Part shown: positions 52,099-63,392 of the stretch, piece by piece | Layout of the letters: every line of letters begins with the position of its first letter | Numbering within the stretch: position 1 is the stretch's first letter | NCBI GenBank assembly: GCA_964035015.1 | Contig: OZ035997.1 | Span: forward strand, 61,813,785 to 61,877,784 | Direction of reading: 5' to 3' | DNA length: 64,000 nt | Source: Corallium rubrum | Lineage: Eukaryota; Cnidaria; Anthozoa; Scleralcyonacea; Coralliidae | Notes under the pieces: generated by a model | Databases searched by the model: none | Told to the model about the DNA's origin: nothing | Seen by the model: only the letters and a program-made list of their open reading frames with translations | Position numbers and translations under genes: made by a program

Positions 52099-55000
52099 TT
52101 ATCTTCCTGCAGTTTCTTGTGCAAGCAACTGCAACCTTTGCTCTTCATCAAGTCGCTTTCGCAAATTTTTGTTTCTACCAATGGCTTTTAATCGATCAAA
52201 TGTCATTGGCTCAAACACAATATCATTAATGGATCTCACCCTAGATGTAGCAACAAATGTACATCCAGCTACTTTCTCACTTTTACCCAAGTCAACGACA
52301 GCCTTTGGTAAAGTCTGTCCTTGTGACTTGTGAATAGTCATTGCATACCTTAATCTCAATGGGACCTGTTGTCTTGACATGTACTTCCCATCAGCCATCC
52401 ACTCAAATACCTTTGGTGGCACTGGTATGCACTTGGGACATGTATCACTAAATCCCGGGCCAGTGTAGGCAGGGAAATGTACCAACACAGCGACAGGTAG
52501 ATTTGGTGGTCCAAGATTTTCTGCAAACCAAATCTCCTCAACCACTTCAAATGAACCATTACAAAGGCCAACTTCAGCCCACAGGTTGGATGTCAGCATG
52601 ACATCTCCTTTCTTAGACAGGAAGAGCACTGCTTCTAAGCCACCAGCCTCATCAGATGTTGCTGCTGATGCTCCATGGCCAGAGTTCTTTGCCTGAATCT
52701 TTGCCACCGCCTGTCCATTGCCTCTCAACTTCTCATAGTTGTACTCTGCTACACTCTTCTTGTCAAAGTATAACCGAATTGCATCATTAAAGTGATCCAT
52801 TGCAATATTAGGTGTGGAATGTTGCAGTAGGAGATGCCAGTCTTGTTCTGTTACCTGTCCATCTCTCATTCTCATCAGCAAGGCTCTGAATGCTTGTGCC
52901 TCAGCATTCTCACCAGCCTGTCGCATAATCTCATTCAAAATAACTATAGAATCAAACAAAAGATATAATGAATGACCATGATCACTTATAGTGGTTCCAT
53001 TTCCTGCAATATACAATGGACGGTCACCCACTGGTGGCAGCTGACCAAAGTCACCAAGGAGGATCACTGAAATCCCACCAAATGGCTTATATTCATTCCC
53101 TGTGCCAGCACGCAATCTATTGTCTAACCACTACAACATTTTGTGACCAATCATTGACATTTCATCGACAATAAGGTAAGCCTTACCTTCCAGTTTTAAC
53201 TGTAGGCGCTGCAACGACTCACCCTGTAGGTCTTTATACTCACGTATAGGAAGTTGTGCAGCAGAGTGTAATGTCTGGCCATTAATACTAAATGCTGCAA
53301 TACCTGTTGTTGCAGTTATTATACAACTGTCACCCAAAACCTGTTTTAAAGCAGTGATTAGGTACGTCTTACCTGTTCCTGCAGTACCACATACAATCAT
53401 GTTGACTGGGTCAGGTTTCTCACCATTTTGCATATGAGATAAAACAATATTATATGCAAGTCGTTGCTTCTCATTTAGGGTTGATGGATCAATGGGAACT
53501 TCATTGCTCACTTGTACATTATGTTGTTGCCCTCGTTCTTCTGCATCTTTTCTCTGCTGGTAGATCCACCCAGGGCATTCTCTGAGCATCTCCACTGGAA
53601 CTGTTCGTGCAGCTGCATACCAGTCATTCCCAACCCCCAACAGTTGATCACCAACTTCTCATACCGTTGGTTCAATCTGCATAGCAGCATCCAGTCATCA
53701 AGTTGATTTCCTGGTTCATTATATTCGTCATCATCATTATTGTTGCCTGTGTTCTCATCATTACTATCCTCTTCATTTCCTTCACCTGACATGTGTTGGA
53801 AAACTCTGTCCCGCTCTTCCTCATGACCTAAAACATTCTCTGAAGCAAAATCAGTTTCAAGAAACATGTAATAGGTGTTGATGAACATTTCATCATTCTC
53901 ATCGTTATTGTCCCATGCATTTGATGGTTCACCCTCCCAGGGTTTGAACTTGATCAACTGAAATTTGCAATATCTGCCAAAATCAGGTCCATGGGGGTTT
54001 GCTGAGACCTTTGGAAAGGTCCTTACAATATATGGTAATGGTCGCTTTCTTATTTCAGATCTGATTCTTGTGTACTGTGACACATACAGCATCAAATTCA
54101 ACTGAGATAGGCCATGATACCTGCTATTCTCAGTTGAACGCTTACCATAATCTTCAATTGTGGATTTTTGCAAGACCTCTTCACTTTGGTCCTCAGTGTC
54201 CATGACAACTCTCCTACTGTTATCTAAAGACACAGTAACAAAGTTATAAGTACATCCTACCAAAGGCAAGCTCAGCAGCATAGGTGCTGTCTCCTGTGCT
54301 GCCATGTCACGATCTCCGACAACCTGGATCATTGCCTTTTTGATCGCTGACGATACCTGATCATCATTGTGTAATCTAGACACACATGATTGCAAAATTT
54401 CTGATGCTTGCTCTGACCGTGGCTCTCCTTTTGCAGTATACTTGGCCATATATCTAGCACAAGCATTCTGATCAACAATTACCTGCAAATCAACATTAGC
54501 TCTCCAATTCTCAAGCATGACCCTATTATGTGAATTTAATCTAGGGTCATTTCTTTTTGTCACCAACTCTGTACTCACCTTGTCATGTTGTGGCAACTTC
54601 TCATAACACAGTTTTGTTTCCTCCTCCAATGCCTTTGGGAAACCAAATCTGCATTCTGCAGGAACATCATACCCTTTCTGCTTCAAGCAGTAGGCTGGGC
54701 TGCATCTCGTGTGCCTCTCCACAGTATTCACCAATCTGGGTAGTCATCATCTCTGTTGTGAACCGCACTCGGTTGGACAGCTGATGGATGTGGCTCAGGA
54801 ATTTGCCATTGTTCACCTGGTAATTCCTCATTGATGGTTGTCAGTAGCCAGTCAACATATCTTCAAGATAATAATATTTGAAGTAAAAAAATTAAAATAA
54901 ATACTATAATTCTAAAAAAATAAGAAAATGTCTGTTGTCAGTCTGTTAGCTCTAGTCATAATAATTGTCCAAATTAAACCAATTTAAACAATACCATAGA

Positions 55001-57552
55001 AAATATTAAATATATGTTACTCACTTCACTAACTGCCTCTCAGCTTCTTTTCCACGGTCAATATCTTCCTGGTAAAAGAAATCAAAATCTTCCATTGACA
55101 TTGTGGTATCAGCTTGGCTGAAACCCCACCCCTGGGCAGCCTGAGCTCGTAACAATGGAATATCAGGGGCATTGTTTAACCGGGCACACCCATGGGCATG
55201 AATACTTCCCCTGGCCTGATATTCGTAGCGGAACCAATGCCACTCTGCATCCAAAACACCATTCAACCAATGTCTGATAAAGTCATCCAGACGCTGCTTG
55301 AAATACCAGTCAGTCAAATGGGGCTTGTCAATCACAGCTTGTGCTCGTTGTGAACTTGTAGCATCTTCCCCTATCTGCAGTAGTCTCTGCAGATCTGGCC
55401 AGTAACTATCAGCAGCACTAAATGTAAAAAAGAAAGTTGGACAACCTTTCTGCTCTATTAGTGCTAGCAATTCTTGCAAGCGTTGATACCAGTACTGATT
55501 TGTACCTTACACCTTGGACACATAACGCTGCAATCGATTCACCATTTGCTTACCACTCATCAAATTAACCATCTCTTTTAGCTCTTCCATGGTCAAGTTG
55601 GCATCAGCTGGATGTTGTCGCAAGTAAATATTTGCTTGTGACAATAGTTGATGTCTTTGCTTTATATCTAGTGCCCAGTATGGAAAACGTGGGTGAGAAG
55701 CAAACCTCCATCTATACTCACCATTTGGCAACACTTCAGCAAATTTTTCCAGGTGCTTAAATGCCTCAGTCAAAGTGACACCATGTTGCCTGGCCCGTGT
55801 GGTTGGATCACCTTTCCCACATGGAAACAATGTGGGAAAAGCCATTGTCGCTAGACCATCTGTCTTAAACTCATTCACTACATTACCTTCTATAGATGGC
55901 CAGTCTAGTGGATCCTTCTCATTCACTGTCTCTCGAATTGCATCAGCTTCCTTCCTCTGCCTTTGTCGGTGAGGAATGAATGAGCTGCTCCCACAACCTA
56001 CAAGAGATTCTTCAACACTGTTATCAGTACCTACTGGCTCCTGTGGTGGGCCTTCATTCTCCTGTTCAGGAGCTGTTACCTGTACATCTGGTTCAACAAC
56101 ATACCTGAGATCACCTGGAATGCCATTTTCTGGCAAGCTCTGTATTGCCTCTCGATCAATCTCTACATCTTTGAAGTAGGGATTGTTGGCCTTTAACCAT
56201 AACACAGCCTTGAGAACTCTGTGTCGACAAACAGTGAAGTCTCGATGTGTGTTATCCACTCCATGTCTTCTTATTACCAAAACAGGTAAATCAGCTACAT
56301 GACATGGAAACCTAGATAAGTAACTCTGAATATCTTGGGGTAAGTTTAGTACATGCCCCTTGTACCCTCTCTGCCCACCATGTTTCCTGTACACACTCAT
56401 AATGGGAGACACCCTGGCAATTAACATTTCCTCTACCTGGGTTAACCCATCTAGCTGCTGTGCTACAATACCTGGATCCATGTCATTCAACATACTGTAC
56501 ACTTTGGGGGATTTCTTATCTCTCTTACATCGATTGCACAGGTACTTTTCCACTGCCAAATTCTGCTTGGTTGGCCAGGCTTCTTTACAAACAGTGCACT
56601 GTCGATGATCTAACACTTCTTGGCCAGTGTGAAATCTCTGCATTTCATTTTTAGCCCACTGTTGCTCATGCAAAGGGCTCTCAACATTTTGCCACCCCCT
56701 TTGGTGAAGATACTCTTTTCGATTGTCAACCTGCGCCTGTTGTACAGATACATTTTGGGCTCTTCTCTGTGAGGAATTCTGCCTGACATGCTCGAGCCTT
56801 CTTGCTCGTTCCTCAGACGTTTCACACTCAATACGCTCTGCTGCATTTTGTCTAAGCACTTGTTGCCGTTCTGCTCGTTCCTCAGACGTTTCAGACTCAA
56901 TACGTTCTGCTGCATTTTGTCTAAGCACTTGTAGCCTTTCTGCTCGTTGTTCAGACGTTTCAGACTCAATACGTTCTGCTGCATTTTGTCTAAGCACTTG
57001 TAGCCGTTCTGCTCGTTGTTCAGACGTTTCGTCATCAATTCGTGCTACTGCATTTTGTCTGAGTACCTGCAGCCGTTCTGCTTGTTGTTCTGGAGTTTCT
57101 TCCTCAATTCGGGTTCTCGTATTTTGCCTATTCACCTGTAGGCGGTCATTTCGTTGGTCAGGCGTTTCTACCAACATTCTTGCAGTCGTGTTTGTCGACA
57201 GAATCTCGAGTCGGCTTGCTCTCTGTTGTGGCGTTTCTGTTTCTATTCTTACTCTCGCCTGTTGTCTCAAACACTGCAGCCTTCTCTCTCTCTGTTCACT
57301 ACTTTCTCGCTGCCTTCTCTCACTAACACTCTGATTGTGCTTACCTCTACTTGTTTCTGAGCGTTTTTTGTAAGCTTCTCTTCTCTTCGCTAAGCGAACT
57401 TCCCTCTCCTCCGTTGTCTCGTTTTCTAACCTTCGGCGAGCCAGCTCTCTCCGTTTTCGTAATCTTTCCTCCTTTTTCTCGTCGCTTTCTCTTTGGGTTC
57501 GCTCTCGTGGCTTTTCTTTTCCACTTTGTTGATTTCTTTGTTCTCTTTCCAT
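52099..57552 (-). pseudogene. Helitron Rep-helicase gene, copy 2, 2 exons, four lesions
   Basis: Same domains as copy 1: Arg/Glu-rich head, zinc motif CTVCKEAW...CNRCKRDKK, HUH motif SIHAHG, Rep segment ARYMAKYTAKGE, helicase motifs GTAGTGKT, VDEMSMIGHKM, GDFGQLPPVGD and AMTIHKSQGQT. The head is longer, with at least seven 23-residue repeats around RLQVLRQNAAERIESETSEQ (about residues 85-265). Lesions relative to copy 1: CAA to TAA at 55507-55509, TCG to TAG at 53131-53133, one base lost near 54735, one G lost near 53645. The intron at about 54863-55026 is conserved. The three indels disrupting copy 1 are absent here, so the two copies died independently. The C-terminus ends a few codons earlier. 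Confidence 0.9.
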
Positions 57553-57769
57553 ATTGATAAATTTTTGTTTGAATATAATTATTCACTCAAAAATCACAGT
57601 TTTCTTGCAAAACACTTTTTTCGTCTTCAAAAAGACGAAAAACCGTTGTGAAAACGATTTTGCAAGTAAAAGACGGTTATTTTGTACGTGCCACATCACG
57701 TGATTCTCAATTTAAATTGTTAGTCACCAGTGCCCAACAATTCTTACCGCGTGACACCGTACCAAACAT

Positions 57770-57770
57770 A

Positions 57771-57801
<31 letters not shown>

Positions 57802-60800
57802 ATGGTTTATTCACATATCTTGGCATTAATACAATGAATTATGATATGTTTACATAGGTTCAATAAGATATCTAAAAGTTAAAATCTATATAATATACAA
57901 ATAATGAAATTACAAAACGATATTTAAAAGCTATCACTGAAGTTTATTCCTTGCGTCAAAGCACATTGCTGGAATAAAACTATGTTTGTACCTAATAGTA
58001 CGACACTTTGGTAGGGACAGACAGTCCTTATTGCGCAAAGTCCGTCCATGCACGGCTACCCGTGTTGGAGGCAGGAGGTGGTTCAATCGGTTGTTGGGTT
58101 TAGCAATCTTCTCAAAGGTTTTCGTACACAAATCATGTCTCCTAGTAGCTAAGCAAGGGATTTGGGCGATTTGAAGTGCGTCGGTGTAATGCAAACCTGG
58201 GTATAATATGCGCAAGGCACGTTTCTGAACAAGTTCAATCTTGTTTGAGAGATAATCAGGGAGACTCGTATGCCAAACTGTGCATGCGTACTCTAGGACT
58301 GAACGTACCAGGGCGAGGAAAACTGGTAGTAGGTCAGCTGATGGAACATCACTTCTCCGCAGTATACGCAAGATGTACAGGCGTTTAGAAGCTTTCTTCA
58401 CGATACTGTTGACATTATCATTCCACTTCAGATGGTCGTTAAAAGTGACACCAAGTACTTTAAATGATGATACGACGTTGAGTGGATTCCCATTAATATG
58501 CAGGGAGGCAATGTTCGGACTTTGTCGTAGAAAGCTGATCACCATTTCTTTGCATTTCTTGACATTCAACCGCATGTCATTTCGCTCTGCCCATTGTTGT
58601 ATTTCGTCTAGGTCAGACTGTAGTGTCGATTGATCACGTATAGATAGAGATTCAGAAAGAGTAAGATCATCAACATATTTCCAGTGACTTGTATGTGGAG
58701 ACTTTAGTTCAAGATCGTTAATCATAACAAGAAATAATATTGGACCCAGCTTGGTTCCTTGTGGGACACCTCCATTAACACTCCCCCATGCTGACTGAAA
58801 TCCACCGATCTTAACTAATTGACGACGATTAGAGAGAAAGTCACAGATCCATGGAATAATGCATCTTCTAACGCCAAGTAATATGAGTTTTCCAATGAGG
58901 ATGTTGTGATTTATCCGATCAAAAGCCTTACTGAAGTCTAAAAAGCAGACTCTAAGATAGTGCGAGGGGGCGTCAAGGGTACGCAGCCAGTTATTTACCA
59001 TATCAATCAGACAAAAACTTGCAGATGAACCCTTTAGACTGCCAAACTGCTTGGGGTCGATTTTGCTCTTTATATCGTCAATCATCCATCCTACGACGAA
59101 GTCTTCAAGGATATTGGATAAACATGCGGTAAGGGCGATGGGACGAAGTTCGTCCTCACAACATGCAGGCTGAATTTTAGGGATAGGAGTTATACTAGCG
59201 TCCTTCCAATCAGATGGGACTATGCTTGAAGATAAAGACTCGTTAAAGATGGTACAGACTGGTTCGGCTAGTTCGTATGCAAACTCTTTTATTATGCGGT
59301 TAGGGATACCGTCCATGCCATGCGATTTAAGAGGCTTGACTCTAAGGAGTTTATGACAGACCTCAATAGGTGTAATTGTTGGTACCGGCTGAAGAGTTGG
59401 TAAGTAAGCTGGTAGGGAACTAAGATCGAGAGGTGGAAGATCAGCATTGATAGACAGAAAATGGTCATTCACTACATTAGCAAGATTGGTTCCAGAAAGA
59501 GCAACGCCGTCCTTGGTAATATTAATAGACGTAGATGACGCCTTCTTTTTCCCAGACATTTGTTTAACACAATCCCACCATTTCTTAGGATTAGAAGATT
59601 TTAGGTGTTGGACCTTATTAACATAATAAGTGTGTTTCCGGTAACGAATCTCATTCTGAACTTTGTTCCTAAAATGACGCCATAACACATCATCGCCGCT
59701 ATGGAAGGCTCTTTGTCTCTTAATAATAAATTGCTTCAGGGTAAGTGACATCCACGGTTTGTCAGTATCGTGGATTTTGATTAATTTAGTCGGAAAGAAC
59801 TGATCGATAGCCGAATGAAGCTCGGTAGTGAAAGACACAGTCAGGTTAGTAGCACTGACGGGTTCCTGGATATCTGTGAACCACTCATGAGTACTGCACC
59901 ACCTACCAAAAGCCTCGCACGATGACTGTGTGAAACGGCGCACATAACGTTTTATTGCGCGCGACCTGACTGGATTATTAGCACAACTGGTGTCCGCAGA
60001 CCACATGATAGTATTATGGTCAGATCTACCAAGAGGAGCAAAAATAGCTGGCGTACGGTACAGATGAGATAAGTTAGTCACAATTAGGTCTAATATATTG
60101 TTACCTCTGGTTGGATCTTGAACGACCTGTTTAAGATTATGATTCGCCAAAATATCGGTGATATCTAAGCAATTAAAGTCGCCTGAGATAACAATACCAC
60201 AATCAGGATGTGCAGACCGAACCAGGTCCACACTACCAATTATATATTCAACAAGATCATTCTGTTTCTGTGCAGTTACATCTGGGGGACAATAAACGAG
60301 GCCTAACATTATTCCGGACAACGGACGTGGGAGGCGGTGAGGGCGAAGCCAAACCCATATACATTCATAAGCAGCATTCTCAAGATCTTGCCTTCTTTTC
60401 GAGGGGATATTCGAAGATACGTATGCACAAACACCACCGCCACGACCAGTAGACCTGTCATTACGGTGTATATTAAAGCCGTCGATAGATAAAATATTGT
60501 TATCAATGTCTTCATTCAACCACGATTCAGTAATGGCAATGACATCCATTGGGGTAGATGACACAAAGGCAGACAGTTCGTCAATTTTCGGCAGCAAGGA
60601 TCGAACATTCATTAAGCAGAAACGTGGCAGAAACTTGTTGTGTGTAGAAGTACGAACATCGTTGTTATTCTGTTCTGCTCCAGCGATTCCAGCGTTGTAC
60701 TTTGTATTCAAGATGGAAACTTGAATATTTAATAAGTTGGCACTGTTCATTCCACGTTGTTTTGCCATAGCATTTTGGCGTCCAACGAAAGGCTTAATGG

Positions 60801-61145
60801 TGCTTATAACTTTCCCATTTACTCTCCTTAGATGGTTACCGCCACGTTGCCCTCTGGCGAACGACAGCAAGTTGTAAAACTTAAGTTTCTCCCACACATA
60901 ACATGGCAAAGGTCGATGTATTAATCTATCACCCGACCCAAGTTCATAAAATGATTTCCAGCAATTTCGCATTGAAATAAGTATATTTCTTGAATAAACC
61001 AGCATATTGGTAGTCCATATATAGTACGGATCCAATTGATCATATGAAATTAGTAAAAAGACGAAGTATTTCAGTAAAAAATCGATAAAAATGTTCGGAG
61101 CTTAAAAATATGCAGCCACCCACGGGCGCAATACAATCATAGTCC

Positions 61146-61190
<45 letters not shown>
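57770..61190 (-). mobile_element. LINE (CR1/L2-like) inserted in the Helitron 2 leader
   Basis: The body runs from an AT repeat near 61190 to a (TAAA)n tail at 57770-57802. Comparison with Helitron 1 (TAGTTTATATGTTC near 22620) places the insertion in TTATAT, with AACATATA left and TATATAAACT right. A tandem TAAA tail and APE-type endonuclease fit the CR1/L2 group. There is no room for an ORF1 upstream, so it is either 5'-truncated or a one-ORF type. Confidence 0.85.
57934..61035 (-). CDS. LINE ORF2: AP endonuclease plus reverse transcriptase, intact 1033 residues
   Basis: Head residues 1-140 include WKSFYELGSGDRLIHRPLP, a leader common before CR1-like endonucleases. Endonuclease about 142-345: RSLLPKIDELSAFV, ITESWLNEDI, SGDFNCLD (about 288) and GRSDHNTI (about 336, catalytic His). 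RT about 600-830: LRPIALTACLSNILED, FLDFSKAFDRINHNIL (about 700), GGVPQGTKLGPILF and the catalytic YVDD (about 787). The C-terminus has the VRSVLEYACTVWHTSLP and QKRALRIL patterns. It nicks DNA and copies its RNA by target-primed reverse transcription. No stop or frameshift, unlike every other large ORF here, so it is the youngest insertion or recently active. Confidence 0.92.
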   Translation of the reverse strand: MDPYYIWTTNMLVYSRNILISMRNCWKSFYELGSGDRLIHRPLPCYVWEKLKFYNLLSFARGQRGGNHLRRVNGKVISTIKPFVGRQNAMAKQRGMNSANLLNIQVSILNTKYNAGIAGAEQNNNDVRTSTHNKFLPRFCLMNVRSLLPKIDELSAFVSSTPMDVIAITESWLNEDIDNNILSIDGFNIHRNDRSTGRGGGVCAYVSSNIPSKRRQDLENAAYECIWVWLRPHRLPRPLSGIMLGLVYCPPDVTAQKQNDLVEYIIGSVDLVRSAHPDCGIVISGDFNCLDITDILANHNLKQVVQDPTRGNNILDLIVTNLSHLYRTPAIFAPLGRSDHNTIMWSADTSCANNPVRSRAIKRYVRRFTQSSCEAFGRWCSTHEWFTDIQEPVSATNLTVSFTTELHSAIDQFFPTKLIKIHDTDKPWMSLTLKQFIIKRQRAFHSGDDVLWRHFRNKVQNEIRYRKHTYYVNKVQHLKSSNPKKWWDCVKQMSGKKKASSTSINITKDGVALSGTNLANVVNDHFLSINADLPPLDLSSLPAYLPTLQPVPTITPIEVCHKLLRVKPLKSHGMDGIPNRIIKEFAYELAEPVCTIFNESLSSSIVPSDWKDASITPIPKIQPACCEDELRPIALTACLSNILEDFVVGWMIDDIKSKIDPKQFGSLKGSSASFCLIDMVNNWLRTLDAPSHYLRVCFLDFSKAFDRINHNILIGKLILLGVRRCIIPWICDFLSNRRQLVKIGGFQSAWGSVNGGVPQGTKLGPILFLVMINDLELKSPHTSHWKYVDDLTLSESLSIRDQSTLQSDLDEIQQWAERNDMRLNVKKCKEMVISFLRQSPNIASLHINGNPLNVVSSFKVLGVTFNDHLKWNDNVNSIVKKASKRLYILRILRRSDVPSADLLPVFLALVRSVLEYACTVWHTSLPDYLSNKIELVQKRALRILYPGLHYTDALQIAQIPCLATRRHDLCTKTFEKIAKPNNRLNHLLPPTRVAVHGRTLRNKDCLSLPKCRTIRYKHSFIPAMCFDARNKLQ

Positions 61191-61191
<1 letters not shown>
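61147..61191. repeat. (AT)n tract at the 5' edge of the LINE
   Basis: Imperfect TATATA runs interrupted by AAATA and GTA, adjoining the LINE-Helitron junction. Confidence 0.8.
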
Positions 61192-61192
<1 letters not shown>

Positions 61193-61314
61193 AACTATTT
61201 CCCAGATTTCGTCTCCCTCGCTTTTTCTACACGCGTGTAAAATGGACTCCACGCGTGTCGAGATTAGCACCCTCACCGGGCTCCGGGCCTTCGGTCCTCC
61301 GCCCGGCTCTGGGA

Positions 61315-61599
61315 CTACTGAAGCAAACGCCAAAATGTAAACAAAATATTAGGGTTATATTTTCTTTCCATGTTTACAAAGAACATTGCTAGAGCATCTA
61401 AAAATATTTACATTTTTCAAAGGCATTGGACATTGGCATTTCAAACTCATTTATAGAATAACAAAAACAAGTTTCGTCTCAAAATATGAAGTGTTAAAAC
61501 TGTTTTCATGCAGTCTTTAATACATCTGTAATATTTCAACATGCAGCATTTTTTGTTTAACAGACGAAAAATTGCTCCTTCATCGATTTTTATGCCAAA
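61315..61599. other. no gene recognised
   Basis: Flank of Helitron 2; AT-rich, no repeat identified apart from the likely SINE edge at the junction. Confidence 0.4.
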
Positions 61600-62155
61600 T
61601 TATAAACAAGCTACGGTAAGTTTTACCATAGGAGTGGTTTTACCATATATAAGAAAAATATTTAAAAGGAGAAATATAAGACGCCAGCCAACAACGGGCA
61701 AGTGAAAACATAACGGATACGTTTAAAATACTTTAAGGACACAGGAAATCGAAAACAAAATTACTGTAACAGTAACAGGATATATTAAAAACAAAGAAAC
61801 TCGAACAGCATTGCTACTAAATGTTCGTGATTTAATACTGAACGCGGCCGCTCTATAGTTTTACCGTAAGCTTAACCCTTTCGACCTTTTTCTTCGTTGG
61901 GTTTTTCGCTAGTGCTTTTTCCTCTGACGGGTTTCCTTCTACTAAGGACGTTGTTCTGCTTTATTTGTAAACGTTGATTTGTTTCCGTCCTTTTGAACAC
62001 GATATACAGTACGTATCCAAAAAAAGCCTTTTCTGAAGTCTTTTTGTCAAGAACAAATTGTGTTGTTGCAGTTTTTTTTTCAGGAATAGATTTTATAATT
62101 TTATTGTACCCAGTGACCTGCAATCCTTACCGCGCAAGTGAACGTACCATGCATA
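61600..62155 (-). mobile_element. Helitron 5'-region fragment
   Basis: Minus-strand homology to 19690-20230, including ACGGAAACAAATCAACG-like and GAAACCCGTCA phrases, and near 62150-62110 the CGCGCGGTAAGGATTGCAGG phrase related to CACGCGGTAAGAATTGTTG of Helitron 1 (22640). It contains an 83-residue minus frame (62123-61872), Lys-rich and of unknown value. The terminal TCCC end is missing. Confidence 0.5.
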
Positions 62156-62156
62156 G

Positions 62157-62212
62157 AAATAAATAAATAAATAAATAAATGAATAAATAAATAAATAAAT
62201 AAATAAATAAAT
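62157..62212. repeat. (AAAT)n microsatellite
   Basis: About 14 units with one GAAT variant; resembles the LINE tail at 57770 and may mark a dead-on-arrival LINE insertion. Confidence 0.9.
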
Positions 62213-63133
62213 AGTACCCAGACTACCAACAATACATTTTCACGGTTTCTTGACTCTGGGCTCCCCATTCAATCAATAATTTATTGTTTAAGGAAACATG
62301 ACAAATAAATTGTTTTCCTTTGTCTGTTTGCTTGTTGCTGCCGAGCGTAGCGAGGCAGCACACTATTCTTGACACCAGTCCCTTTGGCCGAGTTATGTAT
62401 ATGCGACAAGAATCTCGACTATCCCATTTTCCTCGGGATGTTAGCAAATTGCGCAATCCATATAAAACGTCAAGTGCGCATGCCCCGCTACATCTTTGGT
62501 AAACGTTTGGCAAACCGTTAACCACGCATCGAGGTGACATCTTTCACACTTTCATCTTAATTTACCAAACGCTTGTCAGGTAAGAGAAGTACTATCATGT
62601 TCAGTGTAAAGTTAAGGCTTTGGGGAAAGTATTCAAGCGTATTATTGACGAGTCGAGTGGTTGGTGTTCGCGCATTAAATGTTAATGTTAAAAACTATCT
62701 GAGCCATTCTTCTGTCGTCCAAGCTGTTCATTCTAGCACTTGAACACCAAGTAACTGCACGGCAAGTGAACAACCAGTGAGCAAGTTGGGACGAACCCAC
62801 ACCACTTGACTCTCCGTAACACCATTGCGCTTGTGCTTAAGTTGCTTGAATTAGTTGAATAACTCACAAAAATAGCATTGATAACCAAGAAAACAAATTT
62901 AATTTGAAAACTGAAATGTTTGTAACAAATTATTGAAATAGTGCTTTTTAAACTTGAATTTCAACCGGTATACCCAATTCAAAGTCTGGTAGCAACAAAA
63001 TAATAATGAACAATTTGTCTCAACAGAAATGGATGTACTTCCTTCAACAAAGAAACTAGAACACCCATTTTTGGTTTACTGTGAATTAAACCATACAAAT
63101 ACACCACCTCCTCAACGTTGGGGACTGCATCTA
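62213..63133. other. no gene recognised
   Basis: Near 62336-62360 is an imperfect palindrome GCTGCCGAGCGTAGCGAGGC. Short frames on both strands have no recognisable domain. Confidence 0.45.
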
Positions 63134-63392
63134 TAAATAGGCGAGTTTCAGGGTGTTCCGCGCGCATCGTTTTGGAAAGGATTTGGCGGGCTCTTGGCGG
63201 GCTCTCTACAAAGTAAGCAAAGGCAAACAGACTTGCTAGCGAGCCAACAATAGCAGAATAACAGAGTTAAATATCCAGAAACTGTATCTATACTTTCTTT
63301 ATCTTAAATAGTATGTTTACTTTGAGTGGAGCTAGCTTGCCAGTTTTTTTGAAAAATGATGCGCGCGCAACACCCTGAAACTCGCCTATTTA
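63134..63392. mobile_element. fold-back MITE, 259 bp
   Basis: Left TAAATAGGCGAGTTTCAGGG and right its exact complement; both continue with a GCGCGCATC stretch for a total arm of about 38 bp. Non-coding centre. Confidence 0.8.

Larger units (their letters stand above)
47022..61314 (-). mobile_element. Helitron 2 (autonomous-type, degraded)
   Basis: Minus strand: 5' end TCCCAGAGCCGGGCGG at 61314, 3' end with GCGGGCGAGGGG and ACGTATTTCTAG finishing at 47022, next base T. Sister of Helitron 1, sharing 5' end, gene, intron and much of the 3' region. A LINE interrupts its 5' leader (57.77-61.19 kb) and a non-autonomous hAT its 3' region. Its insertion site (CTTCAGTAG before, TGTGGTGGTAACATC after, then AAGTTCAAACC) looks like a tRNA-derived SINE on the minus strand. 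Confidence 0.85.

Noticed and set aside
56723..57334. 203-codon plus-strand Ser/Cys-rich frame opposite the Helitron head
   Set aside because: Antisense of the 23-residue repeat region; its regularity derives from the repeats.
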